Below are positions 37,869 to 47,644 of a stretch of DNA of 64,000 bases, piece after piece. The stretch is from Pseudomonas helleri (GTDB lineage: Bacteria; Pseudomonadota; Gammaproteobacteria; Pseudomonadales; Pseudomonadaceae). The DNA is taken from assembly GCF_001043025.1 (NCBI RefSeq), contig NZ_JYLD01000002.1:62001-126000 (forward strand), written 5' to 3'. The notes under the pieces are model-generated. The model saw nothing but the letters and a program-made list of their open reading frames with translations, was not told the origin of the DNA and did no database searches. Position 1 is the first letter of the stretch. The number at the start of each line of letters is the position of its first letter. A program made the position numbers and the translations under genes.

Positions 37869-38663
37869 TCAGTACTTCAGGTCGAAGTTGTCAGCATCCA
37901 TGTACGCCGGGAAGCGTTCACGGTAGGCACCCAATTCGCTTGCGCTCAGGCTGACCTGGAACACGCCGTCGGCCTCGCCCGCGCTGAGCAAGGTTTCGCC
38001 CTGGAAGTCGAGGATCTGGCTGTCGCCGCTGTAGACCAACCCTTTGCCATCGGTCCCAACGCGGTTTACCGCGCCGACGTAGCAGAGGTTTTCAATCGCT
38101 CGGGCCGGTAACAGGCGGTTCCAGTGCAAACGGCGCGCACCCGGCCAGTTGGCCGTGTAGAGCAGCAAGTCTGTGTCATGGGGGTCGCTGCTCCACACCG
38201 GGAAGCGCAAGTCGTAGCAAATCAACGGGCGGATACGCCAGCCTTTGACCTCAAACTGAACCTGCCGCTCGCCCGGCGTAAAGTGCTCGTGCTCACCAGC
38301 CATCCGGAACAAATGGCGTTTGTCGTAGTGCAGCACTTCACCATCAGGCCGCGCCCACAGCAGGCGATTGCGGTGGCTGCCGTCTGCCGCCTGGACGATG
38401 ACACTGCCAGTCACCACCGCATTGAGTTTTGCCGCCTGGGCTCGTAACCACTTTGTGGCCGGCCCGCCCTCTGGCTCGGCGAGGGTCTCGGACTCCATGC
38501 TGAAACCGGTGGTGAACATTTCTGGCAACACCACCAGGTCTGCGCCACGGGCCTGTTCAAGCAACTCCTCGAAGTGCTCGAAATTAGCCTGACGGTCGTG
38601 CCACGCCAAGGTGGTTTGCACCAGCGCCAGGGTTAAATCGGGTAAACCTCTTAGATCACGCAT
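37869..38663 (-). CDS. Carbon-nitrogen hydrolase, omega-amidase (YafV/NIT2-like)
   Basis: 264 aa nitrilase-superfamily amidase. The Glu-Lys-Cys triad is visible: LPEMFTTGFSM, YDKRHLF and PLICYDLRFPVWS. This subfamily hydrolyses 2-oxoglutaramate or 2-oxosuccinamate, the by-products of glutamine/asparagine-dependent transamination. The start at 38663 overlaps the upstream aminotransferase by 13 nt, a translational-coupling arrangement that supports a shared pathway. The longer frame from 38711 is rejected because it lies inside the aminotransferase. Confidence 0.9.
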   Translation of the reverse strand: MRDLRGLPDLTLALVQTTLAWHDRQANFEHFEELLEQARGADLVVLPEMFTTGFSMESETLAEPEGGPATKWLRAQAAKLNAVVTGSVIVQAADGSHRNRLLWARPDGEVLHYDKRHLFRMAGEHEHFTPGERQVQFEVKGWRIRPLICYDLRFPVWSSDPHDTDLLLYTANWPGARRLHWNRLLPARAIENLCYVGAVNRVGTDGKGLVYSGDSQILDFQGETLLSAGEADGVFQVSLSASELGAYRERFPAYMDADNFDLKY

Positions 38664-39799
38664 AGTTTCTCTGCTGCTTCGCGCAGCGTCTCCTCGCGTT
38701 TGGCAAAACACAGACGGACCAGCCGCTGCCCTTCGGGCGGGGTCTGGTAGAACACCGACACCGGAATGGTCGCCACACCGTGTTCACGGGTCAGCCATAC
38801 GGCCATGTCGACGTCATTGAGGTCCGGACGAATGTGAGCGTAGTCGACCAACTGGAAGTACGTACCTGCTACCGGCGTGAAGGTAAAACGCGATGGCTTT
38901 AACAGATCACAGAACAGATCACGCTTGGCCTGGTAAAACCCGGGCAGTTCTTCAACGTGCTCGGGGCTGGCCGCCATATAGTCGGCCAATGCGTACTGCA
39001 ACGGCGTCACACCGCAAAAACTCACGTATTGGTGCACCTTGCGCAACTCGGCGGTCAACGCGGGCGGCGCCACCACATAACCGGTTTTCCAACCTGTCAC
39101 GTGGTAGGTCTTGCCGAACGAGCTGACAACGAAAGCACGATGGTACAGCTCGGGGTGTGACAAAACACTGACGTGAGGCACGCCGTCGTACACCAGATGC
39201 TCGTACACCTCATCGCTGATCAGGTAGATGTCGCGATCGGCAATCAAGGCCGCCAACTGGTCCAGTTCTGCACGGCTGATCAACGCGCCGCTCGGGTTGT
39301 GCGGGGTGTTGAGGATGATCATGCGGGTGCGCGGCGTCAGCGCGTCGGTGAGTTTTTGCCAGTCGATAGAGAAGTCGTCGAGCCCCAACTGCACATGCAC
39401 GCAACGACCGCCGGCCAACTCTACCGAAGGTTCATAGCTGTCGTAGCACGGGTCGAACACGATAACTTCGTCGCCGGCGTGAATCACCGCCTGGATGGCA
39501 CAGAAGATGGCTTGGGTAGCGCCCGGAGTGATGGTCACCTCGGTATCGGCATCCACGTGCACGCCATAACTGCGGGCAATTTTGGCCGCCACTTGTGTAC
39601 GCAAGGCAGGTAAGCCGGTCATGGGCGAATATTGGTTGTGACCACTGGCGATGTGTCGGCCGACGGCATCGCGCAACGCTTGCGGGCCATCAAAGTCAGG
39701 AAAACCCTGAGACAAGTTGAGCGCGCCGGTTTCAGCCGCGAGTTGCGACATGCGCGTGAAGATGGTGGTGCCGACATTCGGCAACTTGCTGATAATCAT
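38651..39799 (-). CDS. PLP aminotransferase, methionine/glutamine type (YbdL-like)
   Basis: 382-aa class I/II aminotransferase. PLP lysine in SSFGKTYHVTGWKTGY (near 238), NTPHNPSGA near 170 and the substrate-carboxylate arginine in RLVRLCFAKREE at the end. It resembles E. coli YbdL, which transaminates methionine, and glutamine transaminase K homologues. With the omega-amidase encoded just downstream it would form the glutamine transaminase/omega-amidase route that regenerates methionine from its keto acid (KMTB) in methionine salvage. Confidence 0.9.
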   Translation of the reverse strand: MIISKLPNVGTTIFTRMSQLAAETGALNLSQGFPDFDGPQALRDAVGRHIASGHNQYSPMTGLPALRTQVAAKIARSYGVHVDADTEVTITPGATQAIFCAIQAVIHAGDEVIVFDPCYDSYEPSVELAGGRCVHVQLGLDDFSIDWQKLTDALTPRTRMIILNTPHNPSGALISRAELDQLAALIADRDIYLISDEVYEHLVYDGVPHVSVLSHPELYHRAFVVSSFGKTYHVTGWKTGYVVAPPALTAELRKVHQYVSFCGVTPLQYALADYMAASPEHVEELPGFYQAKRDLFCDLLKPSRFTFTPVAGTYFQLVDYAHIRPDLNDVDMAVWLTREHGVATIPVSVFYQTPPEGQRLVRLCFAKREETLREAAEKLCVI

Positions 39800-39929
39800 G
39801 GCCGTTCCCTGATGAGTTCCCGGCTCTGACTACGGCACAGGACCTAGCGAGAATAGCCCAAACGCCAGACACGAAAAAGGGCTCCTAAAGGTGTGATGCC
39901 CGTCAGTGCAGCCACCTGCAATCTGAACG

Positions 39930-39996
39930 GTAGCAGCGAGCTCGTCTCGCGATCTTTCAAACGTTCAAAAGATCGCGAGACAAGCTCGCTCCTACA
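39930..39996. repeat. REP inverted repeat
   Basis: gtagcagcgagctcgtctcg and its near-complement around the tttcaaacgttcaaaa loop, in the 39800-40031 gap between the aminotransferase start and the der stop. Nothing else is evident there. Confidence 0.9.
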
Positions 39997-40031
39997 AGCA
40001 GCATTCTCCCAAAGGAACCCTCTTCAGCGCG

Positions 40032-41501
40032 TTAGCGCTTGTCTCTACGCTTTTTGTCGGCTTTTTTGTGGTGCGACATCATGCGGCGCTTCTTGTTGAC
40101 CTGGCGGTCGGTCAAGGAGTTCTTGTTGGCTTCGTACGGGTTCTCGCCACCTTTGAACTCGATGCGGATCGGTGTACCGACCAGCTTCAAGACACGACGG
40201 TAGGTGTTTTCGAGGTAACGCACGTAAGACTTCGGAACCTTCTCAACCTGGTTACCGTGGATCACGATGATCGGCGGGTTGGCACCACCCAAGTGGGCGT
40301 AACGCAGCTTGATCCGGCGGCTGTTAACCATCGGTGGCGCGTGCTCGCTGACCGCGTCTTCAAGGATCTGGGTCAGACGGTTGGTCGGCCAGCGCGTAAC
40401 AGCCGACTTGAAGGAGTTCTGCACCGATTGGTACAAGTTACCCACGCCAGTGCCGTGCAGTGCCGAAATGAAGTGGATGTCGGCGAAGTCAACGAAGAAC
40501 AGGCGACGGGTCAGTTCGACCTTCACGAACTCGCGTTCGCTTGGGGTCATGCCGTCCCACTTGTTGACTGCGATCACCAGTGCACGACCGGCTTCCAGGG
40601 CAAAGCCCAGCAGGTTCAGGTCGTGGTCTACCACGCCTTCACGGGCGTCCATCACAAAGATCACCACGTTGGCGTCTTTGATCGCTTGCAGGGTTTTGAC
40701 CACGGAGAATTTTTCAACTTCTTCGTGGATCTTGCCGCGCTTGCGCACACCGGCGGTGTCGATCAGCGTGTACTTCTCGTCATTACGCTCAAACGGGATG
40801 TAGATACTGTCGCGAGTGGTGCCGGGCTGGTCATAAACGATAACGCGGTCTTCACCGAGCATGCGGTTAACCAGCGTCGATTTACCGACGTTAGGGCGAC
40901 CGATGATTGCGATTTTGATACCGTCTTTTTCGCTTGGGCCAGGAATGCGCTTGGCTTCCTCACCTTCGAGAACGACTTCTTCTTCGCCTTCTTCTGGCTC
41001 TTCAGAGTCACGCGGGAAATCACCCAGGGCAATTTCCAGCAACTGCGAGATGCCACGACCATGTGCGCCAGCGATCGGGATCGCGTCGCCCATGCCCAAG
41101 GGTGCGAACTCGGCACGCGCCATGTCCGGGTCGATGTTGTCGACCTTGTTGGCGACGACATAAGAGCGCTTGTTACGTTTGCGAAGGTGCTCGCCGATCA
41201 TCTGGTCAGCGGCAGTGAAACCCGCTTTGGCATCTACCAGGAACAGAACGACATCAGCTTCTTCGATGGCCAGCAGCGACTGCTCGGCCATTTTTTCGTC
41301 CATACCGTGCTCGTCACCGGAGATACCGCCGGTGTCGACCAAAATGTAGGAACGCCCTTGCCACTTGGCCTCACCGTATTGGCGATCACGGGTTAGACCG
41401 GACAAGTCGCCGACGATGGCGTCACGAGTCCTGGTCAGGCGGTTGAACAAGGTGGACTTGCCGACATTGGGTCGGCCCACCAGGGCGATTACGGGAACCA
41501 T
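40032..41501 (-). CDS. der: Ribosome-associated GTPase Der (EngA)
   Basis: 489 aa with two tandem G domains: [15 protein letters not shown] at about 8-22 and [15 protein letters not shown] near 206, each followed by DTAG/DTGG and NKxD motifs (NKVD, NKWD), plus a C-terminal KH-like domain. Essential for 50S subunit maturation. An acidic linker ([19 protein letters not shown]) joins the G domains. ATG at 41501 has GTGGAG 7 nt upstream. It is separated from bamB by a terminator, so it is transcribed independently. Confidence 0.97.
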   Translation of the reverse strand: MVPVIALVGRPNVGKSTLFNRLTRTRDAIVGDLSGLTRDRQYGEAKWQGRSYILVDTGGISGDEHGMDEKMAEQSLLAIEEADVVLFLVDAKAGFTAADQMIGEHLRKRNKRSYVVANKVDNIDPDMARAEFAPLGMGDAIPIAGAHGRGISQLLEIALGDFPRDSEEPEEGEEEVVLEGEEAKRIPGPSEKDGIKIAIIGRPNVGKSTLVNRMLGEDRVIVYDQPGTTRDSIYIPFERNDEKYTLIDTAGVRKRGKIHEEVEKFSVVKTLQAIKDANVVIFVMDAREGVVDHDLNLLGFALEAGRALVIAVNKWDGMTPSEREFVKVELTRRLFFVDFADIHFISALHGTGVGNLYQSVQNSFKSAVTRWPTNRLTQILEDAVSEHAPPMVNSRRIKLRYAHLGGANPPIIVIHGNQVEKVPKSYVRYLENTYRRVLKLVGTPIRIEFKGGENPYEANKNSLTDRQVNKKRRMMSHHKKADKKRRDKR

Positions 41502-41530
41502 GCGGCTCTCCACTTCGTTATTTCAGAAAA

Positions 41531-41556
41531 TACAAAAGCCGCTGCAAGGCAGCGGC
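41531..41556 (-). terminator. Terminator of the bamB operon
   Basis: Minus strand: GCCGCTG-cctt(g)-CAGCGGC followed by TTTTGTATTTT. It lies about 85 nt past the bamB stop and just before the der start. Confidence 0.9.
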
Positions 41557-41588
41557 CAGAGTTCGGAACAGCACAAATGTGCCGCAAA

Positions 41589-41630
41589 CCTTGCAAGAGC
41601 AAGGCTGCTTGAGACTCTAGAGTCTCAAGC
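41589..41630. repeat. 24-bp perfect palindrome plus a second hairpin in the bamB 3' region
   Basis: 41607-41630 is a perfect palindrome whose half is GCTTGAGACTCT, with no spacer. 41589-41604 forms a second stem, CCTTGC-aaga-GCAAGG. Both lie between the bamB stop and its terminator. Confidence 0.85.
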
Positions 41631-41639
41631 ATAGACGCC

Positions 41640-42779
41640 TTAGCGAATGGTCAGGGCTTCCAGTTTGCCGCTGTTACCAAACACGTAAATCATGTCACCG
41701 ACCACCAGCGGACGCGCCCGAAGACCGTCGCTGTCAATGCGGGTACGGCCAACAAAGCGGCCATCAACCTGGCTCAACAGGTGCAGATAGCCTTCGAAGT
41801 CACCAACGGCGACATAGCTGGAGAAGACTTCTGGTGCCGACAATTGACGGCGGGCCAGTGCATCGTTGCTCCACAGGACGGTGGTCGAACGTTCGTCAAC
41901 GCCTTCTACGGTGCCGGAAGCCATGCTGATGTAGACGTTGCCAAAACCTTGGGCGACACCCGCGTAGCTGGAAGCATCACGCTGCCACAGCACACGGCCG
42001 CTTTCCAGTTCCAGTGCCGCCATGCGGCCCTGATAGCTGGCGACGTACAAGGTGCCACCGGACAACAGCAGACCACCGTCAATATCGACGATGCGCTCCA
42101 GTTCCGAACGGCCTTGTGGTACAGCCACACGGCTTTCCCATACCGGCACGCCGTTTTGGGTATCCAGAGCAACGACTTTACCGGTCGAAAGACCTGCAAT
42201 TGCCAGATGATTGGTCACCAGCGGTGCGCCCGTACCACGCAGGGTCAGAACACCCGGCGTGCTGTCGTAGATCCAGCGCTGATTGCCGGTGGACGCATCC
42301 AGGCCAATCAGGTGGTCGTCCTGGGTCTGAACCACCACAACGTCACCGTTGTTGGCAGGCGGTGCAAGCACTTCGCTGTTAACGCGAGCGCGCCACTTTT
42401 CTTCGCCGGTGCTGGCGTCGAGGGCAATCACATCACCCTGCAGAGTGCCGAGCATGAGCAGGCCATAGCCAACACCCACTGCGCCGGAAACAGGCAGCTC
42501 GAGGTCTTTCTTCCACTGAACGTCGCCGTTCATGCGGTCGAGCGACATCACGATACCGTTCACGTCAGCGGCGTAGATGGTATTACCTTCAACCGCTGGC
42601 GTCAGCATGTTGTAGGTTTTACCCTGGCCGTCACCGATCGAACGGTCCCACTGCTTTTGCAGAACGACTTCTTCTTTGAAGTCCGTCAGCTCAGCTGGCG
42701 GAAGTTCTTTTTTGCTGTTGCTGCTGCAACCCGCGGCCAAAACGACCAGAGCCAGCAATGCCGCATGTTTCCAACGCAT
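41640..42779 (-). CDS. bamB: Outer-membrane assembly lipoprotein BamB
   Basis: 380 aa. Signal peptide with lipobox LAAGC, followed by an eight-bladed PQQ-type propeller (repeated W-x-x-x-L/V and A-x-D-x-x-x-G strands: VIALDASTGEEKWRA, VVALDTQNGVPVWESRV, MAALELESGRVLWQRD). Part of the BAM complex that inserts beta-barrel proteins in the outer membrane. Start taken at 42779, 4 nt after the yfgM stop; an in-frame ATG at 42791 overlapping yfgM is possible. Last gene of the hisS-yfgM-bamB group. Confidence 0.95.
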   Translation of the reverse strand: MRWKHAALLALVVLAAGCSSNSKKELPPAELTDFKEEVVLQKQWDRSIGDGQGKTYNMLTPAVEGNTIYAADVNGIVMSLDRMNGDVQWKKDLELPVSGAVGVGYGLLMLGTLQGDVIALDASTGEEKWRARVNSEVLAPPANNGDVVVVQTQDDHLIGLDASTGNQRWIYDSTPGVLTLRGTGAPLVTNHLAIAGLSTGKVVALDTQNGVPVWESRVAVPQGRSELERIVDIDGGLLLSGGTLYVASYQGRMAALELESGRVLWQRDASSYAGVAQGFGNVYISMASGTVEGVDERSTTVLWSNDALARRQLSAPEVFSSYVAVGDFEGYLHLLSQVDGRFVGRTRIDSDGLRARPLVVGDMIYVFGNSGKLEALTIR

Positions 42780-42783
42780 CACT

Positions 42784-43425
42784 TCACGCATCCCCTTTGG
42801 CCAGGTCATCGAGCTTGATTTGTAAGCCACCTACCGCTGCCTCATCAGACAGTGCAGCCTTGGCTTTTTCGTAGGCAGCGCGTGCGTCATCGGTACGGCC
42901 TTGCTGTACCAGCAGGTCGCCTTTGAGTTCTTCACGGCTGGCCAGGAATGCTTTGTCCGAGTCGCCGTCCAGCAGTTTCAAGGCCTCGTCTGCCTTGCCT
43001 TGTGCTGCCAACACCTGAGCCAGACGCTGACGCGCCACTTCAGCCAGGGTCGGGTTTGCCGGTTTGTCGACAATGGCCTTGAGTTCGGTGGCCGCGTCAT
43101 CCAGCTTGCCGGTGTCTACGGCCACTTTGGCCACAAACAGACCGCCAAACTGTGCGTAGGCAGAACCGCCGTACTCGCTGTTCAACTTGTTGGCCAACTC
43201 GGCCACACGACCCGCATCTGGCTGCCCGGTAGGCGTCAGTGCGGTTTCAAGCAATTGTTGGTAGAGAATCGACGCACCCTGCGACTGGTTCGTCTGATAT
43301 TTGTGCCAAGCCTGCCAGCCGAACACCACCACCAGCGCCAGCAAGCCGCCAGTGACCAGGGGTTTGCCGTTGCGCTGCCACCAGTCTTTCAACTCGCCCA
43401 GCTGATCATCATCGTTACTCGACAC
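42784..43425 (-). CDS. yfgM: YfgM-like tetratricopeptide inner-membrane protein
   Basis: 213 aa. Cytoplasmic acidic N-terminus, one membrane span (PLVTGGLLALVVVFGWQAW, about 21-40), then a periplasmic TPR-like domain with degenerate helices (AKVAVDTGKLDDAATELKAIVDKP, LAQVLAAQGKADEALKLL). E. coli YfgM binds SecYEG and periplasmic chaperones such as PpiD. Position between hisS and bamB is conserved. Confidence 0.93.
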   Translation of the reverse strand: MSSNDDDQLGELKDWWQRNGKPLVTGGLLALVVVFGWQAWHKYQTNQSQGASILYQQLLETALTPTGQPDAGRVAELANKLNSEYGGSAYAQFGGLFVAKVAVDTGKLDDAATELKAIVDKPANPTLAEVARQRLAQVLAAQGKADEALKLLDGDSDKAFLASREELKGDLLVQQGRTDDARAAYEKAKAALSDEAAVGGLQIKLDDLAKGDA

Positions 43426-43465
43426 CCCAACACTCCTTATTCGATAAATCGGCTGTTAACCAGCT

Positions 43466-44755
43466 TCAACCCTGCACGATGCAGGTGGCCAAGTGCTCGG
43501 AAAGAGCATCCCAGGCAATAGTTTGTTGTTCGCCCTGGCCACGCAGGGGTTTGACACCTACCACCTGATGGGCCAATTCGTCTTCACCCAGAATCAGTGC
43601 AAACAGCGCACCGCTCTTGTCAGCCTTTTTGAACTGGCTCTTGAAGCTGCCAGCACCGGCATTGATTTGCAGGCGCAGGTTTGGCAACTGGTCACGAACG
43701 CGTTCGCTCAAGGCCAAGGCAGCCAGTTCAGCGGCCTCACCGAAAGCGCACAGGTAAACATCCACCTGACGCGCAATTTCTTCAGGGATTTGTTCCAGGG
43801 TTTCGAGCAGTAGAATCAGACGCTCGATACCCATGGCGAAGCCAACACCCGGTGTTGGCTTGCCACCCATTTGTTCAACCAGACCGTCATAGCGACCGCC
43901 GGCACACACCGTGCCCTGGGCACCGAGCTTGTCGGTGACCCACTCAAACACGGTTTTGCTGTAGTAATCGAGGCCACGCACAAGCTTGGGATTGATCACG
44001 TACGGAATACCGGCAGCATCCAGGCGAGCCTTGAGGCCCTCAAAGTGCACACGGGATTCTTCGTCGAGGTAATCGACCAGTTTCGGCGCGTCGACCAGCA
44101 CCGCTTGGGTGTCGGCGTTTTTGGTGTCGAGCACCCGCAGCGGGTTGGTTTTCAGACGGCGCTGGCTGTCTTCGTCAAGCTCGCTCAGGCGCGAGGACAA
44201 GTAATCAACCAGTGCGGCACGGTAGCGCCCACGGGCTTCGCTGGTGCCCAGGCTGTTGAGCTCAAGCTTGACCGCATCACGGATCCCCAGCTCGCCCCAC
44301 AGGCGCCAGGTCAGCACGATCAGCTCGGCGTCGATGTCTGGACCATCCAGGTTGAACACTTCAACCCCAATCTGATGGAACTGGCGATAACGGCCTTTTT
44401 GTGGACGCTCGTGGCGGAACATCGGGCCGATGTACCAGAGTTTTTGCACTTGACCGCCGCCGGTGATGCCGTGCTCAAGCACAGCACGTACGCAGGCAGC
44501 CGTCCCTTCGGGGCGCAAGGTCAGCGAATCGCCGTTGCGGTCTTCGAAGGTGTACATCTCTTTTTCGACGATGTCAGTGACTTCACCAATCGAGCGCTTG
44601 AACAGCTCGGTGAACTCGACGATCGGCATACGGATTTGCTTGTAACCGTAGTTATCCAGCAAACGCGCAACCGTGCCTTCGAAGTAGCGCCACAGCGGCG
44701 TCTGCTCGGGCAGGATGTCATTCATGCCACGAATGGCTTGCAGAGACTTGCTCAC
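43466..44755 (-). CDS. hisS: Histidyl-tRNA synthetase
   Basis: 429 aa class II aminoacyl-tRNA synthetase. Motif 2 ([28 protein letters not shown]) and the histidine signature [29 protein letters not shown] and [11 protein letters not shown] (motif 3) are complete. A C-terminal anticodon-binding domain follows. Lies 22 nt after ispG. Confidence 0.98.
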   Translation of the reverse strand: MSKSLQAIRGMNDILPEQTPLWRYFEGTVARLLDNYGYKQIRMPIVEFTELFKRSIGEVTDIVEKEMYTFEDRNGDSLTLRPEGTAACVRAVLEHGITGGGQVQKLWYIGPMFRHERPQKGRYRQFHQIGVEVFNLDGPDIDAELIVLTWRLWGELGIRDAVKLELNSLGTSEARGRYRAALVDYLSSRLSELDEDSQRRLKTNPLRVLDTKNADTQAVLVDAPKLVDYLDEESRVHFEGLKARLDAAGIPYVINPKLVRGLDYYSKTVFEWVTDKLGAQGTVCAGGRYDGLVEQMGGKPTPGVGFAMGIERLILLLETLEQIPEEIARQVDVYLCAFGEAAELAALALSERVRDQLPNLRLQINAGAGSFKSQFKKADKSGALFALILGEDELAHQVVGVKPLRGQGEQQTIAWDALSEHLATCIVQG

Positions 44756-44777
44756 AAAAAATCCTTAATCCGTTTGG

Positions 44778-45887
44778 TTAGCCGCGCGCGATAACGGCTG
44801 CGTCAGCTTCGACCTTGTCGGCCGCCTTCTGCCGGATCAGCTTTTCAAGCTGGTCCACCAGGTTTTCATTCGTCAATTTTTGCGACGGCTTGCCGTCGAT
44901 GTAAATCAGGTTGGGCGTACCGCCGGTCAACCCTACGTGAGCCTCTTTGGCTTCGCCGGGACCGTTGACCACACAACCGATCACCGCCACATCCAGCGGC
45001 ACCAGCAAGTCTTCAAGCCGTACTTCCAGTTCGTTCATGGTTTTCACCACGTCGAAATTCTGCCGGGAACAGCTTGGGCACGCGATGAAATTTATGCCAC
45101 GTGAACGTAAATGCAGGGACTTGAGGATGTCGTAGCCGACTTTTACTTCCTCGACCGGGTCTGCTGCCAACGAGATGCGAATAGTATCGCCAATCCCCTC
45201 GGCGAGCAGCATACCTAGGCCCACGGCAGATTTCACTGTGCCCGAGCGTAAACCACCGGCTTCGGTGATGCCCAAGTGCAGTGGCTGGACGATTTCTTTG
45301 GCCAGCAGGCGGTAGGCTTCAACGGCCATGAACACGTCGGAGGCCTTTACGCTGACCTTGAAGTCCTTGAAATTCAGGCGTTCCAGATGCTCTACGTGAC
45401 GCAGGGCCGACTCAACCAATGCGGCCGGTGTCGGCTCGCCATATTTTTTTTGCAGGTCTTTTTCGAGCGAGCCGGCGTTAACGCCAATACGGATCGGAAT
45501 ACCACGATCGCGGGCGGCATCGACCACCGCACGCACGCGGTCTTCGCGACCGATGTTGCCCGGATTGATCCGCAGGCAATCCACGCCCAGCTCCGCCACG
45601 CGCAGTGCGATGCGATAGTCGAAGTGAATATCGGCGACCAACGGCACTTTGACCAACTGCTTGATACGGCCAAACGCTTCAGCGGCGTCCATGTCCGGCA
45701 CAGAAACCCGGACGATATCGACGCCCGCAGCTTCCAGGCGGTTAATTTGCGCCACTGTTGCAGCCACATCATTGGTGTCGCTGTTGGTCATGCTCTGTAC
45801 AGCAATAGGGGCATCGCCGCCTACCGGTACCGAGCCAACCCAGATTTTGCGCGATTCGCGACGTTTAATTGGTGATTCGCCGTGCAT
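44778..45887 (-). CDS. ispG: (E)-4-hydroxy-3-methylbut-2-enyl-diphosphate synthase
   Basis: 369 aa. Penultimate step of the MEP isoprenoid pathway: MEcPP reduced to HMBPP using a 4Fe-4S cluster and flavodoxin. The N-terminal TIM barrel is followed by the cluster-binding cysteines in [13 protein letters not shown] and [15 protein letters not shown]. The start lies 3 nt after the rodZ stop. Confidence 0.98.
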   Translation of the reverse strand: MHGESPIKRRESRKIWVGSVPVGGDAPIAVQSMTNSDTNDVAATVAQINRLEAAGVDIVRVSVPDMDAAEAFGRIKQLVKVPLVADIHFDYRIALRVAELGVDCLRINPGNIGREDRVRAVVDAARDRGIPIRIGVNAGSLEKDLQKKYGEPTPAALVESALRHVEHLERLNFKDFKVSVKASDVFMAVEAYRLLAKEIVQPLHLGITEAGGLRSGTVKSAVGLGMLLAEGIGDTIRISLAADPVEEVKVGYDILKSLHLRSRGINFIACPSCSRQNFDVVKTMNELEVRLEDLLVPLDVAVIGCVVNGPGEAKEAHVGLTGGTPNLIYIDGKPSQKLTNENLVDQLEKLIRQKAADKVEADAAVIARG

Positions 45888-45890
45888 GAC

Positions 45891-46877
45891 TTATTGACCT
45901 AACTTCAGGCGAGCGGTCTCGCCACTGGTGAAAGGAGCCACATCCACAACCTGACCGTTGTAGGTCACCTGCGCGCCGCGGGCATAGCCCAGGCGGACGC
46001 TGAAAGGCGGCTTGCCGGTCACATCAAGCGTGTCGCCCTTGCGTTTAAGACCACTGAACAGCACTTTGCCGTTGCCATCAGTGACTTGAGACCAGCAATC
46101 AGCGACATAGTTGATATTGACCTTACCGGCACCCGCAACGGGCGCGGTGCTGGCGGCTTGTGGGGTAGCGGGTACGGCAGCCGGAGCAACGGGCGTGGCA
46201 GCGGCTGGAGCCGCTGGCTGCACAGGGGCCACTGAAGTGGCTGGCGCTGCTGGCGTTGAAGCAGCCCCGGTAGCAGGCAATGGCAGGTCAGTGCTGGCAG
46301 CTTGCTCTGCCGACGGTTGCGGCGCGGCTTCGCCTTCTACATTGGCTTGTGCCACCGCCTGGTCTTCCGGCTCATCGAGCGGGTGGATCTGGGTGGTGCC
46401 ATCGGCGCCTTCAACTTCTACGTGCTCGGGAGCCAGACCAATCAGGTCCTTGGCGCGCATGGACGTTTGATCCTGCCACCAGAAAAAACCACCGCCCAGG
46501 ACGGCAATGAGCAGTAACAAACTAATGATGCGCAAAATGGTATGTGACACGCGCACGGGCTCTTCAATACGCCCCAGGCTGTGCACATTGCTGCCATTGG
46601 CATCGGTGCCGGTGTACACGTCGAACTCATGCACCAGGCTGGCCTGATCCATACCAAGCAATTTGGCATAGGCGCGGATGTAACCGCGGGCAAAGGTATG
46701 GCCCGGCAGTTTGTCGAACGCTCCCGTCTCAAGGTTGCTCAAGGAACTGGCCGTGAGATTGAGTTTCAGGGCGACTTCAGCCAGGGTCCATCCATTGTTT
46801 TCACGGGCCAGACGCAAGGTCTCACCGGGATTGACACGAGTCGCTGCTAGAACTTCGGGTTGCGCCGCTTTCATCAT
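45891..46877 (-). CDS. rodZ: Cytoskeletal protein RodZ
   Basis: 328 aa. N-terminal helix-turn-helix (TLRLARENNGWTLAEVALKLNLTASSLSNLE) that in E. coli RodZ binds MreB, one transmembrane helix around 110-135 (TILRIISLLLLIAVLGGGFFWW), a long Ala/Pro-rich periplasmic linker and a C-terminal beta domain (DCWSQVTDGNGKVLFSGLKRKGDT). Maintains rod shape. The first ATG overlaps the pilW stop as ATGA; a second ATG 3 nt on (46874) is better spaced from GGAG, so the start may be either. Confidence 0.95.
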   Translation of the reverse strand: MMKAAQPEVLAATRVNPGETLRLARENNGWTLAEVALKLNLTASSLSNLETGAFDKLPGHTFARGYIRAYAKLLGMDQASLVHEFDVYTGTDANGSNVHSLGRIEEPVRVSHTILRIISLLLLIAVLGGGFFWWQDQTSMRAKDLIGLAPEHVEVEGADGTTQIHPLDEPEDQAVAQANVEGEAAPQPSAEQAASTDLPLPATGAASTPAAPATSVAPVQPAAPAAATPVAPAAVPATPQAASTAPVAGAGKVNINYVADCWSQVTDGNGKVLFSGLKRKGDTLDVTGKPPFSVRLGYARGAQVTYNGQVVDVAPFTSGETARLKLGQ

Positions 46878-47632
46878 TGCTCCGACAGGTATTGCTGATA
46901 TTCCGGCGTGCCGGGATAGAGTCGTTGTAGTTGCTGGCCATAGTTGGCTGTGGAGGTGCGCTCATCGAAAACACTCGCCAGTCGCGCACCGAGCAATAGA
47001 CTACGTGCATTTTGCCCGCTAAGCAGGCTAAAACGATCGTAATAGTCACGTGCTGGCACATAATGCCTGTCTTCGTAAGACATCTCAGCCATTTCGAGCA
47101 GTGCACGGGGTTGCTGACGGTTCAGGCGCAAGGCTTTTTCAAGCTGCTGGCGCCCCACATCACGCTGCCCCAGCATGAGCGAAGTGACCCCAAGGTTCTC
47201 GTAAACACGCGAACGCTCAGGGTACAGGCTGTCTGCCGAGGCTTTTAGAAACTGGCTGTAAGCGTCCTGATAGCGCTGTTGCTCAAACAGGAAGCTGCCG
47301 TAGTTGTTGATGATTCGCGTGTCAGTCGGCCGTCCGCTTAACGCGGTCTGGAACGCTCGCTCTGCAAGCGCAGGCTCCATTTCGTACTGAAACACCAAGG
47401 CCAGTGCGGCGTTGGTGTCCGGGTCCGTCTTGTTGAGTTCGAGGGCTTTGCTGAGGGGGACTTTGGCTTGTTCGGCCATCCCCTGCTGGAGATAACCAAG
47501 CCCTAGCTGAACATAGGCCTGACGCGCTTCTTCACGCCCCTTGTCGCTACTCAACGGGTTTGAATCACCCGATGAGACACAGCCAGCCAAGAGGCCGACC
47601 ATGAGGACAGGGAGCGCAGCGCGCAAGATCAT
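46874..47632 (-). CDS. pilW: Type IV pilus biogenesis/stability lipoprotein PilW (PilF)
   Basis: 252 aa. Signal with lipobox LLAGC, then about six TPR units (LGLGYLQQGMAEQAKVPLSKALELNKTDPD, NYGSFLFEQQRYQDAYSQFLKAS). It acts as the pilotin that localises the PilQ secretin to the outer membrane. Called PilF in P. aeruginosa. Located between rlmN and rodZ as in other gammaproteobacteria. Confidence 0.95.
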   Translation of the reverse strand: MILRAALPVLMVGLLAGCVSSGDSNPLSSDKGREEARQAYVQLGLGYLQQGMAEQAKVPLSKALELNKTDPDTNAALALVFQYEMEPALAERAFQTALSGRPTDTRIINNYGSFLFEQQRYQDAYSQFLKASADSLYPERSRVYENLGVTSLMLGQRDVGRQQLEKALRLNRQQPRALLEMAEMSYEDRHYVPARDYYDRFSLLSGQNARSLLLGARLASVFDERTSTANYGQQLQRLYPGTPEYQQYLSEQ

Positions 47633-47644
47633 AGGTTTCCTCTC

